Shown: positions 9,590 to 18,986 of the stretch, piece by piece
Numbering within the stretch: the stretch's first letter is position 1
Layout of the letters: each line of letters starts with the position of its first letter
DNA from: CADCWK01 sp035944555
GTDB lineage: Bacteria; Chloroflexota; Chloroflexia; Thermomicrobiales; UBA6265
Direction of reading: 5' to 3'
NCBI GenBank assembly: GCA_035944555.1
Contig: DASZAY010000016.1
Location: forward strand, 1-64,000
Length of the DNA stretch: 64,000 nt
The notes under the pieces: generated by a model
What the model was told of the DNA's origin: nothing
The model's database searches: none
The model's input: only the letters and a program-made list of their open reading frames with translations
Made by a program: the position numbers and the translations under genes

Positions 9590-9769
9590 GGCGTGATCTT
9601 AGGGGTCGCCGAGCGCGCCGGCCTGATCACCGATGTGGTCAAACCGACCCCCGAGCAGATCGCCGAGCGCGTTGAGTGCTTCAGGTGCTCCGCCGAGCGC
9701 TACGCCGCCCGCGAGGCTGAGGAGCATGGCGGGGTCCGGGCCGAAGCCGCCGACCAGGATCCTGCTTGA
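9590..9769 (+). pseudogene. duplicated C-terminal fragment of the desaturase
   Basis: Bases 9608-9735 repeat the desaturase gene from 6260 with about 18 differences over roughly 126 bases by eye, still in frame. The peptide AERAGLITDVVKPTPEQIAER is almost unchanged at its start, and the charged tail ending before the stop is also kept. Everything upstream (all histidine boxes and membrane segments) is absent. A GTG at 9593 could start a short peptide, so expression as a mini-protein is possible but a remnant of a segmental duplication is more likely. A hairpin related to the one after the intact gene follows, so the duplicated unit probably included the terminator. Confidence 0.8.
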
Positions 9770-9780
9770 TCCATCGCACC

Positions 9781-9822
9781 ACGACGACGGCCCGCCTGAT
9801 GATCCAGGTGGGCCGTCGTCGT
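9781..9822 (+). terminator. hairpin after the desaturase fragment
   Basis: A 13-bp perfect stem (9781-9793 with 9810-9822) extends to about 18 bp with one G-T pair, and closes on a short loop. It occupies the same place relative to the fragment as the 6443 hairpin does to the intact desaturase. Confidence 0.65.
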
Positions 9823-10009
9823 ACATGCAGACTGAGACTTGCGCCGACGATATCCGGTGGGCGGCATCGGTCGCCCCGGGCATGCCACGACCAAGGGACG
9901 GCCCTGCGCACACGGTAGCGGACAGATGCCACAGCGGGAGCTTGTCCCGTCCTCGCCGGGCGACCTCAACGCCAATCAGCCACGATGACCTGGTGGCAGA
10001 TCGTCGGCC

Positions 10010-10606
10010 CTATCCCTGCCCGCCGGAGAGGCCACGCCGGGCGGCGGCGAAGATCGCGGCCGGGTCGACCTTCAGTCCCGACAGCACCGCTGATGTCAGC
10101 CGCCCGTCCGCGTCCGGCTCGACTGGCACATAGGAATCGCCTTCGACCCGCATCACAATGAATGTCTCCGCTCTGGGATCGACCAGCCAGTACTCGGGCA
10201 CTGCTGACCTGAGATATCGCAGCAGCTTGGTCACGGAGTCGTATCCCTGGCTGGTTGGCGAAATGACTTCGACAACCAGATCCGGGATACCGTGGAAGCG
10301 GTCGTTCTCATCGACCCCGACCAGCTTCGCCGTAGACACGAAGACCACATCCGGCTGCACGACGGTTGTCCGCTCGGGATGCTGATCCACGACGATGTCG
10401 AACGGTGCCGGGACGACAATCCCAAGTTCATGCTGTCTGACCCATGTACGCAGCTCGTAGGCGATCTCCATGACCGTCGACTGATGCCTGAGCGAAGGCG
10501 AGGCACTCACGATCAGCTCTCCGTCAATGATCTCGTAGCGCCGTCCGTCGTCGGGTGTCCGATCCAGATCAGCGAGCGTTGCGCGATGCAGGGGTGCGGC
10601 GACCAT
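10010..10606 (-). CDS. Uma2-family (DUF820) putative endonuclease
   Basis: A 198-residue protein with the Uma2 signature: LDRTPDDGRRYEIIDGELIVSA at the N-terminus, VVQPDVVFVS, then IPDLVVEVISPTS and YWLVDP. The PDVVFV/VVEVISPxS pair forms the PD-(D/E)XK-like core. These proteins are widely multiplied in Chloroflexota and cyanobacteria; nuclease activity is inferred from fold and the biological role is not established. The start at 10606 has AGGAAGGAAC upstream. A paralogue lies at 38025-38597. Confidence 0.88.
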   Translation of the reverse strand: MVAAPLHRATLADLDRTPDDGRRYEIIDGELIVSASPSLRHQSTVMEIAYELRTWVRQHELGIVVPAPFDIVVDQHPERTTVVQPDVVFVSTAKLVGVDENDRFHGIPDLVVEVISPTSQGYDSVTKLLRYLRSAVPEYWLVDPRAETFIVMRVEGDSYVPVEPDADGRLTSAVLSGLKVDPAAIFAAARRGLSGGQG

Positions 10607-10714
10607 GGGTGTTCCTTCCTCCGCCGGGTAACGTGATCGCAGCGTAGCAGACGGCCCCGACGCGGGAAGCGCCGGGGCCATCTGCTACCCAGTTGATGGG
10701 CTGGCCCGGCGGCC

Positions 10715-12154
10715 CTACGCCTGGCCGCCGACCAGGTCCAGCCGGCCGGCGCGGCGGAGCGGCTCGTCCAGCCCGAGGTCGGTGATCATCGTCATGATGT
10801 TCTCGCGGCTGCGGCGGTAGCCGGGGAAGCTGTCGTCGTTCGCGATCCGGAGCAGCAGCCGGGCGACGACCGCCGCCGACATCTGCAGGCCGCGCGGGTG
10901 CCCCTTGTCGACCGTGTCCGCCTCGGTGTGGCCCCAGCCGCGCCCGACCAGCGCCGGGTTGGTGTCCTTGGATCCCAGCGTTGCCGTCGGCACGCCACGG
11001 ATCGCCCACGGGTAGTGGTCGCTGTGCGGCGACACCTTGTGCTGGACCGGCATGTCGTAGTGCATGTCCTCGACCTGCCCCTGGAAGTACTCGACCAGGT
11101 CCGGCGCGAGCGTCAGCGTCAGTTGCTCGGAGCCACCCCGGCCCTGCCCGGCGCCGTCGAGGTTGAGCATGAACCGCGTCTTCGCGATCTCGTCCTCGTG
11201 GTCGGCGGTGTAGCCCCACGAGCCGAACAGCCCGACCTCCTCGCCGCAGAAGCAGACGAACCGGATCGTCCGCTTGACCGAGCCCGCTGGCAGCGCCGCC
11301 AGCACCCGGGCCGCCTCCAGCGTGACCATCGTCCCGGCGCCGTCGTCCATCGCCGCCTGCGAGATGTCGTGGCCGTCGTAGTGGCCGCCGGTGACGATCA
11401 CCTCGTCAGGGTGCTCGGAGCCGACAATATCGGCGACGACGTTGTACGACGTGTTGTCGTGGAACGTCCCGCCGGTGTGGATCTTCAGCCGCACCGGTCC
11501 GGAGCCCCCGTGGCGCTTCGCCAGCCGGAGCAGCGTCGAGCCGTGCTCCCAAGACGTACCCAGCCCGGCGATTCGCGCCGGCTTGCCGCCCGGCTCGGCG
11601 ATGGCGCCGGAGATATGGAGCATTCCGGGGTTCTGGTTGATGTAGACCAGCGCGATCGCGCCGGCGTCCTCGGCGAAGCGCAGCTTGTCGGTCCGGTGGC
11701 TGAGCTTCTCGCTCCGGGCGTTGAGCGGATTGGTCTCGGCGGCAGTGATGGCGATCTTCCCCCGGACGGCCTCACCCAGCCGCTCGAAGTCTTCCTGCTC
11801 GCCGTTGCCGACGTCGATCATCTCGGCCTCGAGGTCGACCGCCGGGCAGTACGGCAGCGCGATCACCGAGAACGACTGCTGGATCGGCGAAGTCATCTCC
11901 AGCGTCGCCGCGCCGCGCGTCCAGCCGCCGAACTCGACGGGCTCCAGCCGGACGTTCTGCAGGCCGTAGCTCTCCAGCCGCGCCTTGAGCCACTCGCCGC
12001 CCTGGTGCTCGCTGTCGGAGGCGGCCCAGCGGTTGCCGATCACGTCGCAGAACTCGACGAGGTTGTCCCAGCCGGCGTTGCTGGTCCAGGCATCACCCAG
12101 TAGCTGGCGCTCCAGCGTCGTCAGGTCGGAGGGGGTACTCGAACCGGTAGTCAT
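10715..12154 (-). CDS. M28-family zinc aminopeptidase with PA domain
   Basis: A 479-residue metallopeptidase. A PA-type insert occupies about residues 110-230. The catalytic domain carries the co-catalytic zinc ligands: GGHYDGHD, MDDGAG, CGEEVGLFGS, MLNLDGAG and GWGHTEADT. No signal peptide is evident with the chosen start, so it may act in the cytosol; a longer frame to 12256 adds an Arg-rich stretch without a ribosome site. The enzyme should remove N-terminal residues or split small peptides. It is divergent from the MMPL gene. Confidence 0.9.
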   Translation of the reverse strand: MTTGSSTPSDLTTLERQLLGDAWTSNAGWDNLVEFCDVIGNRWAASDSEHQGGEWLKARLESYGLQNVRLEPVEFGGWTRGAATLEMTSPIQQSFSVIALPYCPAVDLEAEMIDVGNGEQEDFERLGEAVRGKIAITAAETNPLNARSEKLSHRTDKLRFAEDAGAIALVYINQNPGMLHISGAIAEPGGKPARIAGLGTSWEHGSTLLRLAKRHGGSGPVRLKIHTGGTFHDNTSYNVVADIVGSEHPDEVIVTGGHYDGHDISQAAMDDGAGTMVTLEAARVLAALPAGSVKRTIRFVCFCGEEVGLFGSWGYTADHEDEIAKTRFMLNLDGAGQGRGGSEQLTLTLAPDLVEYFQGQVEDMHYDMPVQHKVSPHSDHYPWAIRGVPTATLGSKDTNPALVGRGWGHTEADTVDKGHPRGLQMSAAVVARLLLRIANDDSFPGYRRSRENIMTMITDLGLDEPLRRAGRLDLVGGQA

Positions 12155-12646
12155 CACGGGGCCTTTCGCGATCGCAACCCGGACTGGCATCGCCCGGGTC
12201 GCCCGTTTCCGCAGGTAGGGCAGCATCCTACCCAACCCCGGGCCATCGCGGACCACGCGTGCTCCGGTCGGATGGTGCGGATGGCACGACGCCGGGATGG
12301 ACCTACCCAGCTCATAAAGCCGGACAGCTTACCCACACTCGATTACCGGAATGGGATCGGGGCGTTACCGTGCACACGGACGCCACTGACGTACAGCCGA
12401 TCTTCGTGCTGCGCCCACAAGTACACAGACGCCCGACGAGATCCCACTCATACCGCCCAGCATTTCGTGTAACATCTGTTCCATAAAATCTTTCCGGTGA
12501 CCAGCCCGCCCGCCACTCGGGACCGTGCGTGCTTGGGCCGGCACAGACAGGTCACGGTCCAGACACACATCCGGAGTCGTTTGCCCGGTACCCTGCAAGC
12601 GATGTCGCCTGACCCGGCCCCGATCTCTCACGCCTGGAGCACTCCC
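12155..12646. other. gene-free interval between M28 peptidase and MMPL transporter
   Basis: About 490 bp between divergent starts. It includes an AT-richer patch near 12460-12495 (with TAAAAT) that may hold the promoter of the transporter. Short open frames in both directions show no family features. Confidence 0.45.
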
Positions 12647-14752
12647 GTGCGATCACTGACTCGCTTCGTGCTCGATCACCGCCTGCTCGTCGTTCTCACC
12701 TGGGTGGTGATCGCCGTCGCCGGCGGCGCGCTGGCCGGGCGGACGACCGACTCACTGTCCTACGACTTCGGGCTGCCGGGGCAGGACGCCTACGAGGCCA
12801 ACCAGGCGATCCTCTCCACCTTCGGAGCCGGCGGCGTCAACGACCCGGTCGTGCTGACCATCCCCGCACCGGCGGGGACCGATCTGCGCGATCCCGCGGC
12901 CCTGGGCGAGTTCGCCGTTGGCGCCAACGCCATCGCTGCGGTCTTCCCCGGCACACTCGTCATCACGCCGGACCAACCCGGCGCCGGGTCGCTCATCGCG
13001 CCGGACGGGTCACGGGCGGCGGCGCTGCTGTACCCGCCGGTCATCCCCGGTCCGGAGCCCTATGGCGCGGCGCTCCCGGCGATCGAGGGGGCAGCCCATG
13101 GAACGACGATCCTCGGGCAGGCGCCGGAGCTGACCGGGACCGCGCTCCTGATCGAGGGCGGCGGTGGCGGCGAGCGCAGCATCCTCGTCGAGCTGGCGCT
13201 GGGCGGCGGCGGCGCGCTGATCGTCCTGGTGGCGGTGTTCGGATCACTGCTGGCCGTGGTGCCGCTGCTGGTCGCGACGGTCAGCATCCTCGCGACCTAT
13301 CTCGCCCTGCTCGGCCTGGCCCAGCTGACCGACGTCGTCTTCGTCATCCAGTACCTCGTCGCGCTGATCGGCCTCGGCGTCGCCATCGACTACTCGCTGC
13401 TGATCGTCATGCGCTGGCGGGAGGAGCGGGCGCGCGGGCTGGACAACGACGCGGCCGTCCGGGTCGCGATGGCGACGGCCGGCCGCGCGGTCATCTTCAG
13501 CGGCATCACGGTCGCCGTCTCACTGGCGGCCCTGCTCGCGGTGCCGATCCCGTTCCTGCGCAGCATCGGACTCGGCGGCCTGCTGATCCCGCTGCTGAGC
13601 GTGCTGACGGCGCTGACGCTCGTCCCCGTCATCCTGCGAGCGGTTGGTCCAAGGTTGGAATGGCCCCGGAAGCAGCCACGCGATCCCGCCTCGGCCGGCT
13701 GGCGGCGCGTGGCGACCGCAGTGGTTCGGCGTCCGTGGCCGGTGATCGCCGGGACGCTGGTCCTGCTGCTGCTGATGGCGGCCCCGGTCGTCACCCTCCG
13801 GCTCGGCACACCCGACGCGACGACCTATGGCGCCGGGTCGGCCCCCGGGGCGGCCGCGGCGGCGATACGTGACAGCGGGTTGCCCAGCGGGCTCCTCCGC
13901 CCCACCCAGTTGCTGGTGCCCGGGACCGGCGCTGACGCGACCGCCGGGACACTGGCCGGGGTAGAGGGTGTCGCGGGCGCCACGACCGCCGGCTGGTCAT
14001 CCGCTGGGAGCGAGGTCGTCCTGGTCTGGCCCGTGGCCGACGCCGCGACGCAGGACGGTCGCGACACGCTCAACCGGGTGACCGACACGGCGCCGGATGA
14101 CGCCCGGGTCGGCGGGTCGCCCGCCGAGGACGTGGCCTTCGTCGACGCGGCCTACGGCAGCGCGCCGGTCGTCCTGCTCCTGATCATCCTGATCACGTTC
14201 ATCCTGCTGGCCTGGGCGCTGCGCTCGTTCTGGCTGCCGGTCAAGGCGCTGGCCCTCAACGCCGTCTCGCTGGCCGCCGCCTACGGGCTGACGGTGCTGA
14301 TCTGGCAGGACGGGATCGGGACCGATCTCGTCTACGGCATCGGCGCCACCGGGACGATCGTCACCTGGATCCCGATCGCCGTCTTCGCCTTCCTCTTCGG
14401 CCTGTCGATGGACTACGAGGTGTTCATCCTGAGCCGGATGCGGGAAGCCTTCGACCAGCACGGCGACACCCCCCGCGCGGTCGTCGACGGCATCGCCTAC
14501 ACCGGGCGGCTGGTGACGAGCGCGGCGTTGATCCTGTTCCTCGCCTTCGTGGCGCTGTCGACCGTACCGGTGGTCGACGTCAAGATCCTGGCGACGGCAC
14601 TGGCGCTCGGGATCCTGATCGACGCGGTGATCGTCCGGGCGCTGCTCGCGCCGGCACTGGTGGTGGTGCTGGGCCGGGCCAACTGGACCCTGCCCGGCTG
14701 GCTGGCTCGGCTGCTCCGGATCGACCCCGACGTGCCGGCCCCGCGGCACTGA
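12647..14752 (+). CDS. MMPL-family RND transporter
   Basis: About 701 residues, two repeats of one helix, a periplasmic-type loop domain and five helices. The paired Asp-Tyr proton-relay motifs are present: GVAIDYSLLIVMRWREE in the first half and GLSMDYEVFILSRMREA in the second. MMPL proteins export lipids, glycolipids or drugs using the proton gradient. The GTG at 12647 has GGAG seven bases upstream and gives the usual family N-terminus (RSLTRFVLDHRLLVVLTW); longer readings from 12602 or 12497 add unsupported residues. It converges with the oxidoreductase gene. Confidence 0.9.
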   Translation: MRSLTRFVLDHRLLVVLTWVVIAVAGGALAGRTTDSLSYDFGLPGQDAYEANQAILSTFGAGGVNDPVVLTIPAPAGTDLRDPAALGEFAVGANAIAAVFPGTLVITPDQPGAGSLIAPDGSRAAALLYPPVIPGPEPYGAALPAIEGAAHGTTILGQAPELTGTALLIEGGGGGERSILVELALGGGGALIVLVAVFGSLLAVVPLLVATVSILATYLALLGLAQLTDVVFVIQYLVALIGLGVAIDYSLLIVMRWREERARGLDNDAAVRVAMATAGRAVIFSGITVAVSLAALLAVPIPFLRSIGLGGLLIPLLSVLTALTLVPVILRAVGPRLEWPRKQPRDPASAGWRRVATAVVRRPWPVIAGTLVLLLLMAAPVVTLRLGTPDATTYGAGSAPGAAAAAIRDSGLPSGLLRPTQLLVPGTGADATAGTLAGVEGVAGATTAGWSSAGSEVVLVWPVADAATQDGRDTLNRVTDTAPDDARVGGSPAEDVAFVDAAYGSAPVVLLLIILITFILLAWALRSFWLPVKALALNAVSLAAAYGLTVLIWQDGIGTDLVYGIGATGTIVTWIPIAVFAFLFGLSMDYEVFILSRMREAFDQHGDTPRAVVDGIAYTGRLVTSAALILFLAFVALSTVPVVDVKILATALALGILIDAVIVRALLAPALVVVLGRANWTLPGWLARLLRIDPDVPAPRH

Positions 14753-14777
14753 CCCGCCGCGAGGCCGGGATCGCTCC

Positions 14778-15653
14778 CTACAGTTGCGCCAGGCGCGGCA
14801 CCACCGTCTCGCCGACCTGGGCGACAAAGGCCGCCGGGTCCGGTCCGGCATGTCCGGTCCAGACTTGGGAGATGCCGATCTTCGCGTACGCCTCCGCCTT
14901 GCGCAGGAAGCCATCGGGATCGGTTGCCGGATCGTCACTGCCGATGATGACCGTCTTGGCGATCCGGTCGTAGTCCGTGCCCTCGGTCTCGCAGTGCCGC
15001 TTCAGGACATCCAGCTTGGCCTGGACCCCCTCGACGCCGAGGTCGAACAGGTTGCAGGCGTCGGCGTAGCGGGCGACCAGCCGGAGCGTCTTCTGCTCGC
15101 CACCGCCGCCGATCAGGATGGTCGGGTGCGGCCGCTGGATGGACTGCGGGTGGTTGATCGTCTCGGCCAGCTGGTAATGCTTGCCCTCGAACGGGCCGTT
15201 GTTGTCCTCGTCCCACATCTGGAGGCAGATCCGCAGCGTCTCCTCCAGCCGCTGGAACCGCTCGGCCAGCGGCGGGTACGGGACGCCAAGCGCCCGGTGC
15301 TCCTGCTCGAACCAGGCGGCGCCGATCCCCAGCTCGGCCCGGCCGCCGGACAGCACGTCCAGCGTGGTGACGATCTTGGCGAGGATGCCCGGGTGGCGGT
15401 ATGTCACACCGGTGACGAGCAGGCCGAGCCGGAGGGTGCGGGTCTGGCCGGCGATGAAGCCGAGCGCCGTGTACCCCTCCAGCATCGGGTCTTCGGGCGG
15501 ACCCATGTGCTCGATCTGGAAGAAGTGGTCCATCAGCGTCATCTGGGCGAAGCCGGCCTCGTCGGCGGCCCGCGCCGTCGCGGCCAGCGTCGGGCCGATC
15601 GCCTCGGGGCCGCCCGGACGGGTGAAGTGGCTGTAATGGTAGGCGAGCTTCAT
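14778..15653 (-). CDS. LLM-class F420-dependent oxidoreductase
   Basis: A 291-residue TIM-barrel flavin/deazaflavin oxidoreductase. It starts MKLAYHYSHF, with ARAADEAGFAQMTLMDHFFQ, then LGLLVTGVTYRHPGILAKIVTTLDVLSGGRAELGIGAAWFEQEH, the last segment being the classic luciferase-like signature. HPTILIGGGGEQKTLRLVARYADACN is the cofactor-phosphate strand. The family member TIGR03560-type proteins use F420; the substrate is unknown. It is divergent from the TetR gene with an operator between them, so this gene is the likely target of that repressor. Confidence 0.88.
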   Translation of the reverse strand: MKLAYHYSHFTRPGGPEAIGPTLAATARAADEAGFAQMTLMDHFFQIEHMGPPEDPMLEGYTALGFIAGQTRTLRLGLLVTGVTYRHPGILAKIVTTLDVLSGGRAELGIGAAWFEQEHRALGVPYPPLAERFQRLEETLRICLQMWDEDNNGPFEGKHYQLAETINHPQSIQRPHPTILIGGGGEQKTLRLVARYADACNLFDLGVEGVQAKLDVLKRHCETEGTDYDRIAKTVIIGSDDPATDPDGFLRKAEAYAKIGISQVWTGHAGPDPAAFVAQVGETVVPRLAQL

Positions 15654-15705
15654 GCGATACCTGCTCCCGGACCGACTGCTCGGTCGACATACGCCGCGGC
15701 GCTAT

Positions 15706-15725
15706 GTAACCAACTGGTTGGTTAC
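15706..15725. promoter_or_regulatory. TetR-type operator palindrome
   Basis: Arms GTAACCAAC and GTTGGTTAC are exact inverted repeats around a 2-bp centre, midway between the divergent oxidoreductase and TetR genes. Size, symmetry and position match TetR-family operators. Confidence 0.7.
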
Positions 15726-15844
15726 AGTATGCTGATCGTAGGTCCGGTCCGGTACGTGGTCAACCTGCCCGGTCGGGTGGGCGCCCCGAACTCTCTGTCG
15801 ACTCGTGGATCGCGATGGGCCTGGAAACCGAGGTGACGACCATC

Positions 15845-16411
15845 ATGCAGCCCCGGACACGCGACGCGGCGGCAACCCGGCAACGCATCCTCGATGTGGC
15901 GACCGCCGAGTTCGCCCGGTACGGGTTCGCCGGTGGTCGGGTGGACCGCATCGCCGCGGCCGCCGGGGCGAACAAGACCCTGATCTACCGCTACTTCGGG
16001 TCGAAGGACGGGTTGTTCGACGCCGCTGTCGACGCCGCCATCGCTCGCAACGTCGAAGCCGTCCCGATCGACTCAGGCGACCTCCCCGGCTGGGCCGTCC
16101 GGCTGGCCGATCTGTACCGTCGCGACCCGACGGCCGACCGCCTGTCGCGCTGGGATGCCCTGGAGCGGGCCGGCCGGGCGCATCGGGTACCTGCCATCGC
16201 TGCCAACCGCGCGCGCAAGATCGAGGCGATCCGCACCGCCCAGGCCGCCGGAGTGGTCGCCGCTGACCTTCCCCCCGAGATCCTGCTCCAGACGATCTAC
16301 GCGCTTGCCCTGGCCCGGATGGCCCCCGGGGTGGACGACCTCGATGATCCGGACCCCGACCAGCACCTGCACGCCGTCGTAAGCCGCCTGATCCGTCCAG
16401 TCCAGCCCTAG
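15845..16411 (+). CDS. TetR-family transcriptional regulator
   Basis: About 188 residues. The N-terminal HTH reads TRDAAATRQRILDVATAEFARYGFAGG... with IAAAAGANKTLIYRYFGSKDGLF as helix-turn-helix and helix 4. The C-terminal ligand domain is all-helical; no ligand can be inferred. ATG at 15845 has GAGG upstream at a long spacing; ATG at 15815 is an alternative with ten extra residues. It probably represses itself and the divergent F420-type oxidoreductase through the palindrome at 15706-15725. A 16-bp GC palindrome (16417-16432) follows the stop. Confidence 0.9.
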   Translation: MQPRTRDAAATRQRILDVATAEFARYGFAGGRVDRIAAAAGANKTLIYRYFGSKDGLFDAAVDAAIARNVEAVPIDSGDLPGWAVRLADLYRRDPTADRLSRWDALERAGRAHRVPAIAANRARKIEAIRTAQAAGVVAADLPPEILLQTIYALALARMAPGVDDLDDPDPDQHLHAVVSRLIRPVQP

Positions 16412-16687
16412 GCTCGGGTCCCGGCCGGGACCGCCTCGGAGTCGCCCGCCAGTCGGGGGCACCTGGGGTCAGACGAGAGCGCTCCGTCGCCCATGCGCAA
16501 CGGCTGGGTGATGCAGCCAGATCGGCGAACGAGGCGGTACGACGCAGCACCCTGTGCCCGGTCGAGCCGGTCATCGGCCCGGACTACCTCCCGGACGTTT
16601 TTCTCAGGTCAGGTTCCCGGCGGTGGCGTCCGGAGCGTGCTCGCCGTGCCAGCCAGCGAGCGCGCTCCGGACCGCCGGGCAGCCTAG

Positions 16688-16957
16688 CTACGACGATGCG
16701 CCAGCGCCCGTCGATCGCAGCCGGGAACGCATCGCGTCGATCGCCGCGTCGATCGTATCGCCGTGGCTCATCGGCAGCGGCTCTGCGCCCGCCCATCCCG
16801 CCGCCTCGCGGACCGAGACGCTGTAGCGACCGGAGCCAGACGAGTCGTCCTGGTTGGCCGGCACGTCGGCGTCGGTCCAGGAGAACTCATAGCCGGGGAA
16901 TTCCTCGCCGAGCGCCGCCACCTTCGCGTCGATCTCATTACCCTGATTGTCGGACAC
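16688..16957 (-). CDS. small acidic hypothetical protein
   Basis: About 89 residues from a GTG with AAGGCAGG five bases upstream (frame open to 16978). It reads as a soluble acidic protein: N-terminal helix NEIDAKVAALGEEFPGY, a central DDSSGSGRYSVSVREAAGW strand region and a C-terminal helix TIDAAIDAMRSRLR. Third codon positions are GC-rich. No family is recognised. Confidence 0.5.
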   Translation of the reverse strand: MSDNQGNEIDAKVAALGEEFPGYEFSWTDADVPANQDDSSGSGRYSVSVREAAGWAGAEPLPMSHGDTIDAAIDAMRSRLRSTGAGASS

Positions 16958-17083
16958 CGGGGCCTGCCTTCCATACACGGAGGATTCCGTCGGTCGGCAG
17001 GTCGCACGATCCGGTCCGACGGGCTGGTCCGCACGTTCATCGGGCCGGATCCGGGGAACGGCGATGCTCGATCACCGTGCATG

Positions 17084-17116
17084 GCAGCGCCCCGGCGGTG
17101 ATCGCCGGGGCGCTGC
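17084..17116 (-). terminator. hairpin terminator downstream of the TAP-like hydrolase gene
   Basis: A perfect 14-bp stem (17084-17097 with 17103-17116) with loop GTGAT, 47 bp past the stop of the leftward hydrolase reading. Confidence 0.65.
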
Positions 17117-17162
17117 AGACGGATGGAAGGCCGGGTCCGTCAGCCGGGTTCATGCTGACTGG

Positions 17163-18800
17163 TCAGGTCCACTGCTCGGGCGAGAAGTCGACCTGGTTCT
17201 GCTCGATCGCGCTGGTATCCGGTCGCCGGGTGGGATCGATCAGGAAGTCCACGATGAGTTGGACCCCCGCCGGACCCGCCAGCGTGGCCGGATCGTGCGA
17301 GGCGCCCGGGATCTCGATTGCGTAGCCGTTCTCCAGCGTCTCGACCGCCAGCTCGCCGTAGCTCGGCGGGGTGATCGGATCGAACTCCCCCGTCAGGATC
17401 AGCGTGGGCACAACGCTGACGACCGGCTCGGTCTCGACCGGGTCTGCGGCCGGCAAGTCCCAGATCGCGCAGCTCTGCTCGAACCCCGCAGCGAGATTGA
17501 ACTGCGGGTTGTTGGCGAGGGAGTCGCGCACGCCAGCCTCCGCGATCAGCGCCCGCTCCTCCTCGAGGTCGACGAACGCCTGCTCCTCCGTGCAGATGAT
17601 CGTGTTCGACAGCCCCGTCGCGATCGTGCTCTGCACGCCGGTCAGGGAGACGCTGAGGACCAGGCTGAAGGCATCGGCGTTCCCGTTGACCGCGGCCGTG
17701 ATCAGCGACGGCATGGCCGGGACAAGCGGCGCGAACAGCAGGCTCGAGTAGATCGCGAAGGTAAAGTTCCCGCCATCCAGCGGCACACTCCCGAGCGACT
17801 AGCCCGTCACCGGATCGACGAGTGCCACCTCGAGCGGATCGGCGTTCAGTCGCTCGATCGCCCGGTCGAAGTTCGCGCTCAGATCCGGGTTGGCCGCCGC
17901 GCAGGCCGGATCGGCTTCACACTGGGCGATCGCGCTCGCGAGCGACTGGTCGAACGCGATGACCTGACCGGCGAACCGGTTGGCCGCGGGCGGGAGCGGC
18001 GAGCCGAGGATGGCCGCCCGGACGATGCTCGGGAAGTCGCGCTCGACGACCAGGCCGAGCTGCGAGCCATAGGACACGCTATAGAGATCGACCTGGTCGT
18101 ACCCGAGCGCGACGCGCAGGTCATTGACGTCGGCCGCGCTCTCCGCCGAAGAGAACGCGGTCAGATCGATGCCGCGCTCGGCGAACGACGCCCGGCAGTC
18201 CACGAGCCGCTGCAGCGGGTCTGCCGGGGCAGCGAGGCCGGACCCGCTCTCCGGGGTCGCTCCGGCCTGCGGAGTCGCCGCCAGCGTGGCAGTCGCTGGT
18301 GGAGTCAGGCCGGGAATCGACGGACCAGCCTCGTCCGGGCAGAACAGGGACGGCTCCGAGAAGCCCGTACCGCGCTGATCGAGCAGGATCACGTCCTGTA
18401 GTTCGAGCAGCGGCTGGAGCGGCGCGCCCGGCAGGTACGCGGGCAGCTGGGTGGACCCACCCTGGCCCGGTCCGCCCGCCAGGTAGACGAGCGGCGTGTC
18501 CATCGGGTCGGTCGCCGTGCTGACCAGGCGGGTCACGAACAGACGGATCTGCTCGCCGTCCGGGTTGACGTGGACCAGCGGCGTGGTCAGGAACCCGCAC
18601 TCGAGGCTCTCGCCCTCGACGAACGACTCCGGGACCGGGAACGGGCAGGCTGCCGTCGCGTACGTGGCGCTGCTCTCCAGGTTCGCCGGGGTCGCCTCCG
18701 GGGTGCCCTGGGCGCGGGCGAACGAGGGGACCAGGCCGCTGAGGACGAGTGCGAACGCGAGGACGAGGACGCCGACGGGGCGGCCATCTGGCTGACGCAT
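17163..18800 (-). pseudogene. TAP-like secreted alpha/beta hydrolase interrupted by an in-frame TAG
   Basis: The reading from ATG 18800 (GGGAG five bases upstream) encodes a signal peptide ending FARAQ, a GTPEATPA spacer, the oxyanion region VYLAGGPGQGGS, LLDQRGTGFSEPSLFCPD and the nucleophile strand LYSVSYGSQLG. It stops at a TAG at 17799-17801 after DPVTG. The same frame continues at once, with SLGSVPLDGGNF and, later, the catalytic Asp (LTGEFDPITPPSYG) and His (PGASHDPA) of the TAP-like C-terminal domain. The two parts together are about 545 residues, the normal family length. The triad is split by the stop, so neither half can work alone. It may be a recent nonsense mutation, a sequencing error or readthrough. 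Confidence 0.8.
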
Positions 18801-18986
18801 TGCTACTCCCATATGGGACCAACGGGATTGACCAGGGCCGCGGCCGGCCGTTGGCTCCGGGCCGAAGCGGTCTCGAAGGTAGTGGGCGAATGCGTCGGAA
18901 ATACGTCGGAAACCCGTAGAGAATCCCGCCGATGTCTCGTCCTGGGTATCGCCGGCTGAGCCGCTCGCGTTGGTCCTCGGGGAGAC

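Noticed and set aside
12365..12631. 88-codon minus-strand ORF upstream of the MMPL gene
   Set aside because: Arg-rich, no motif, overlaps the likely promoter region of the transporter.
16947..18401. A 484-codon plus-strand frame over the hydrolase pseudogene
   Set aside because: Arg/Asp-rich shadow without motifs; the minus strand carries the recognisable hydrolase on both sides of the TAG.
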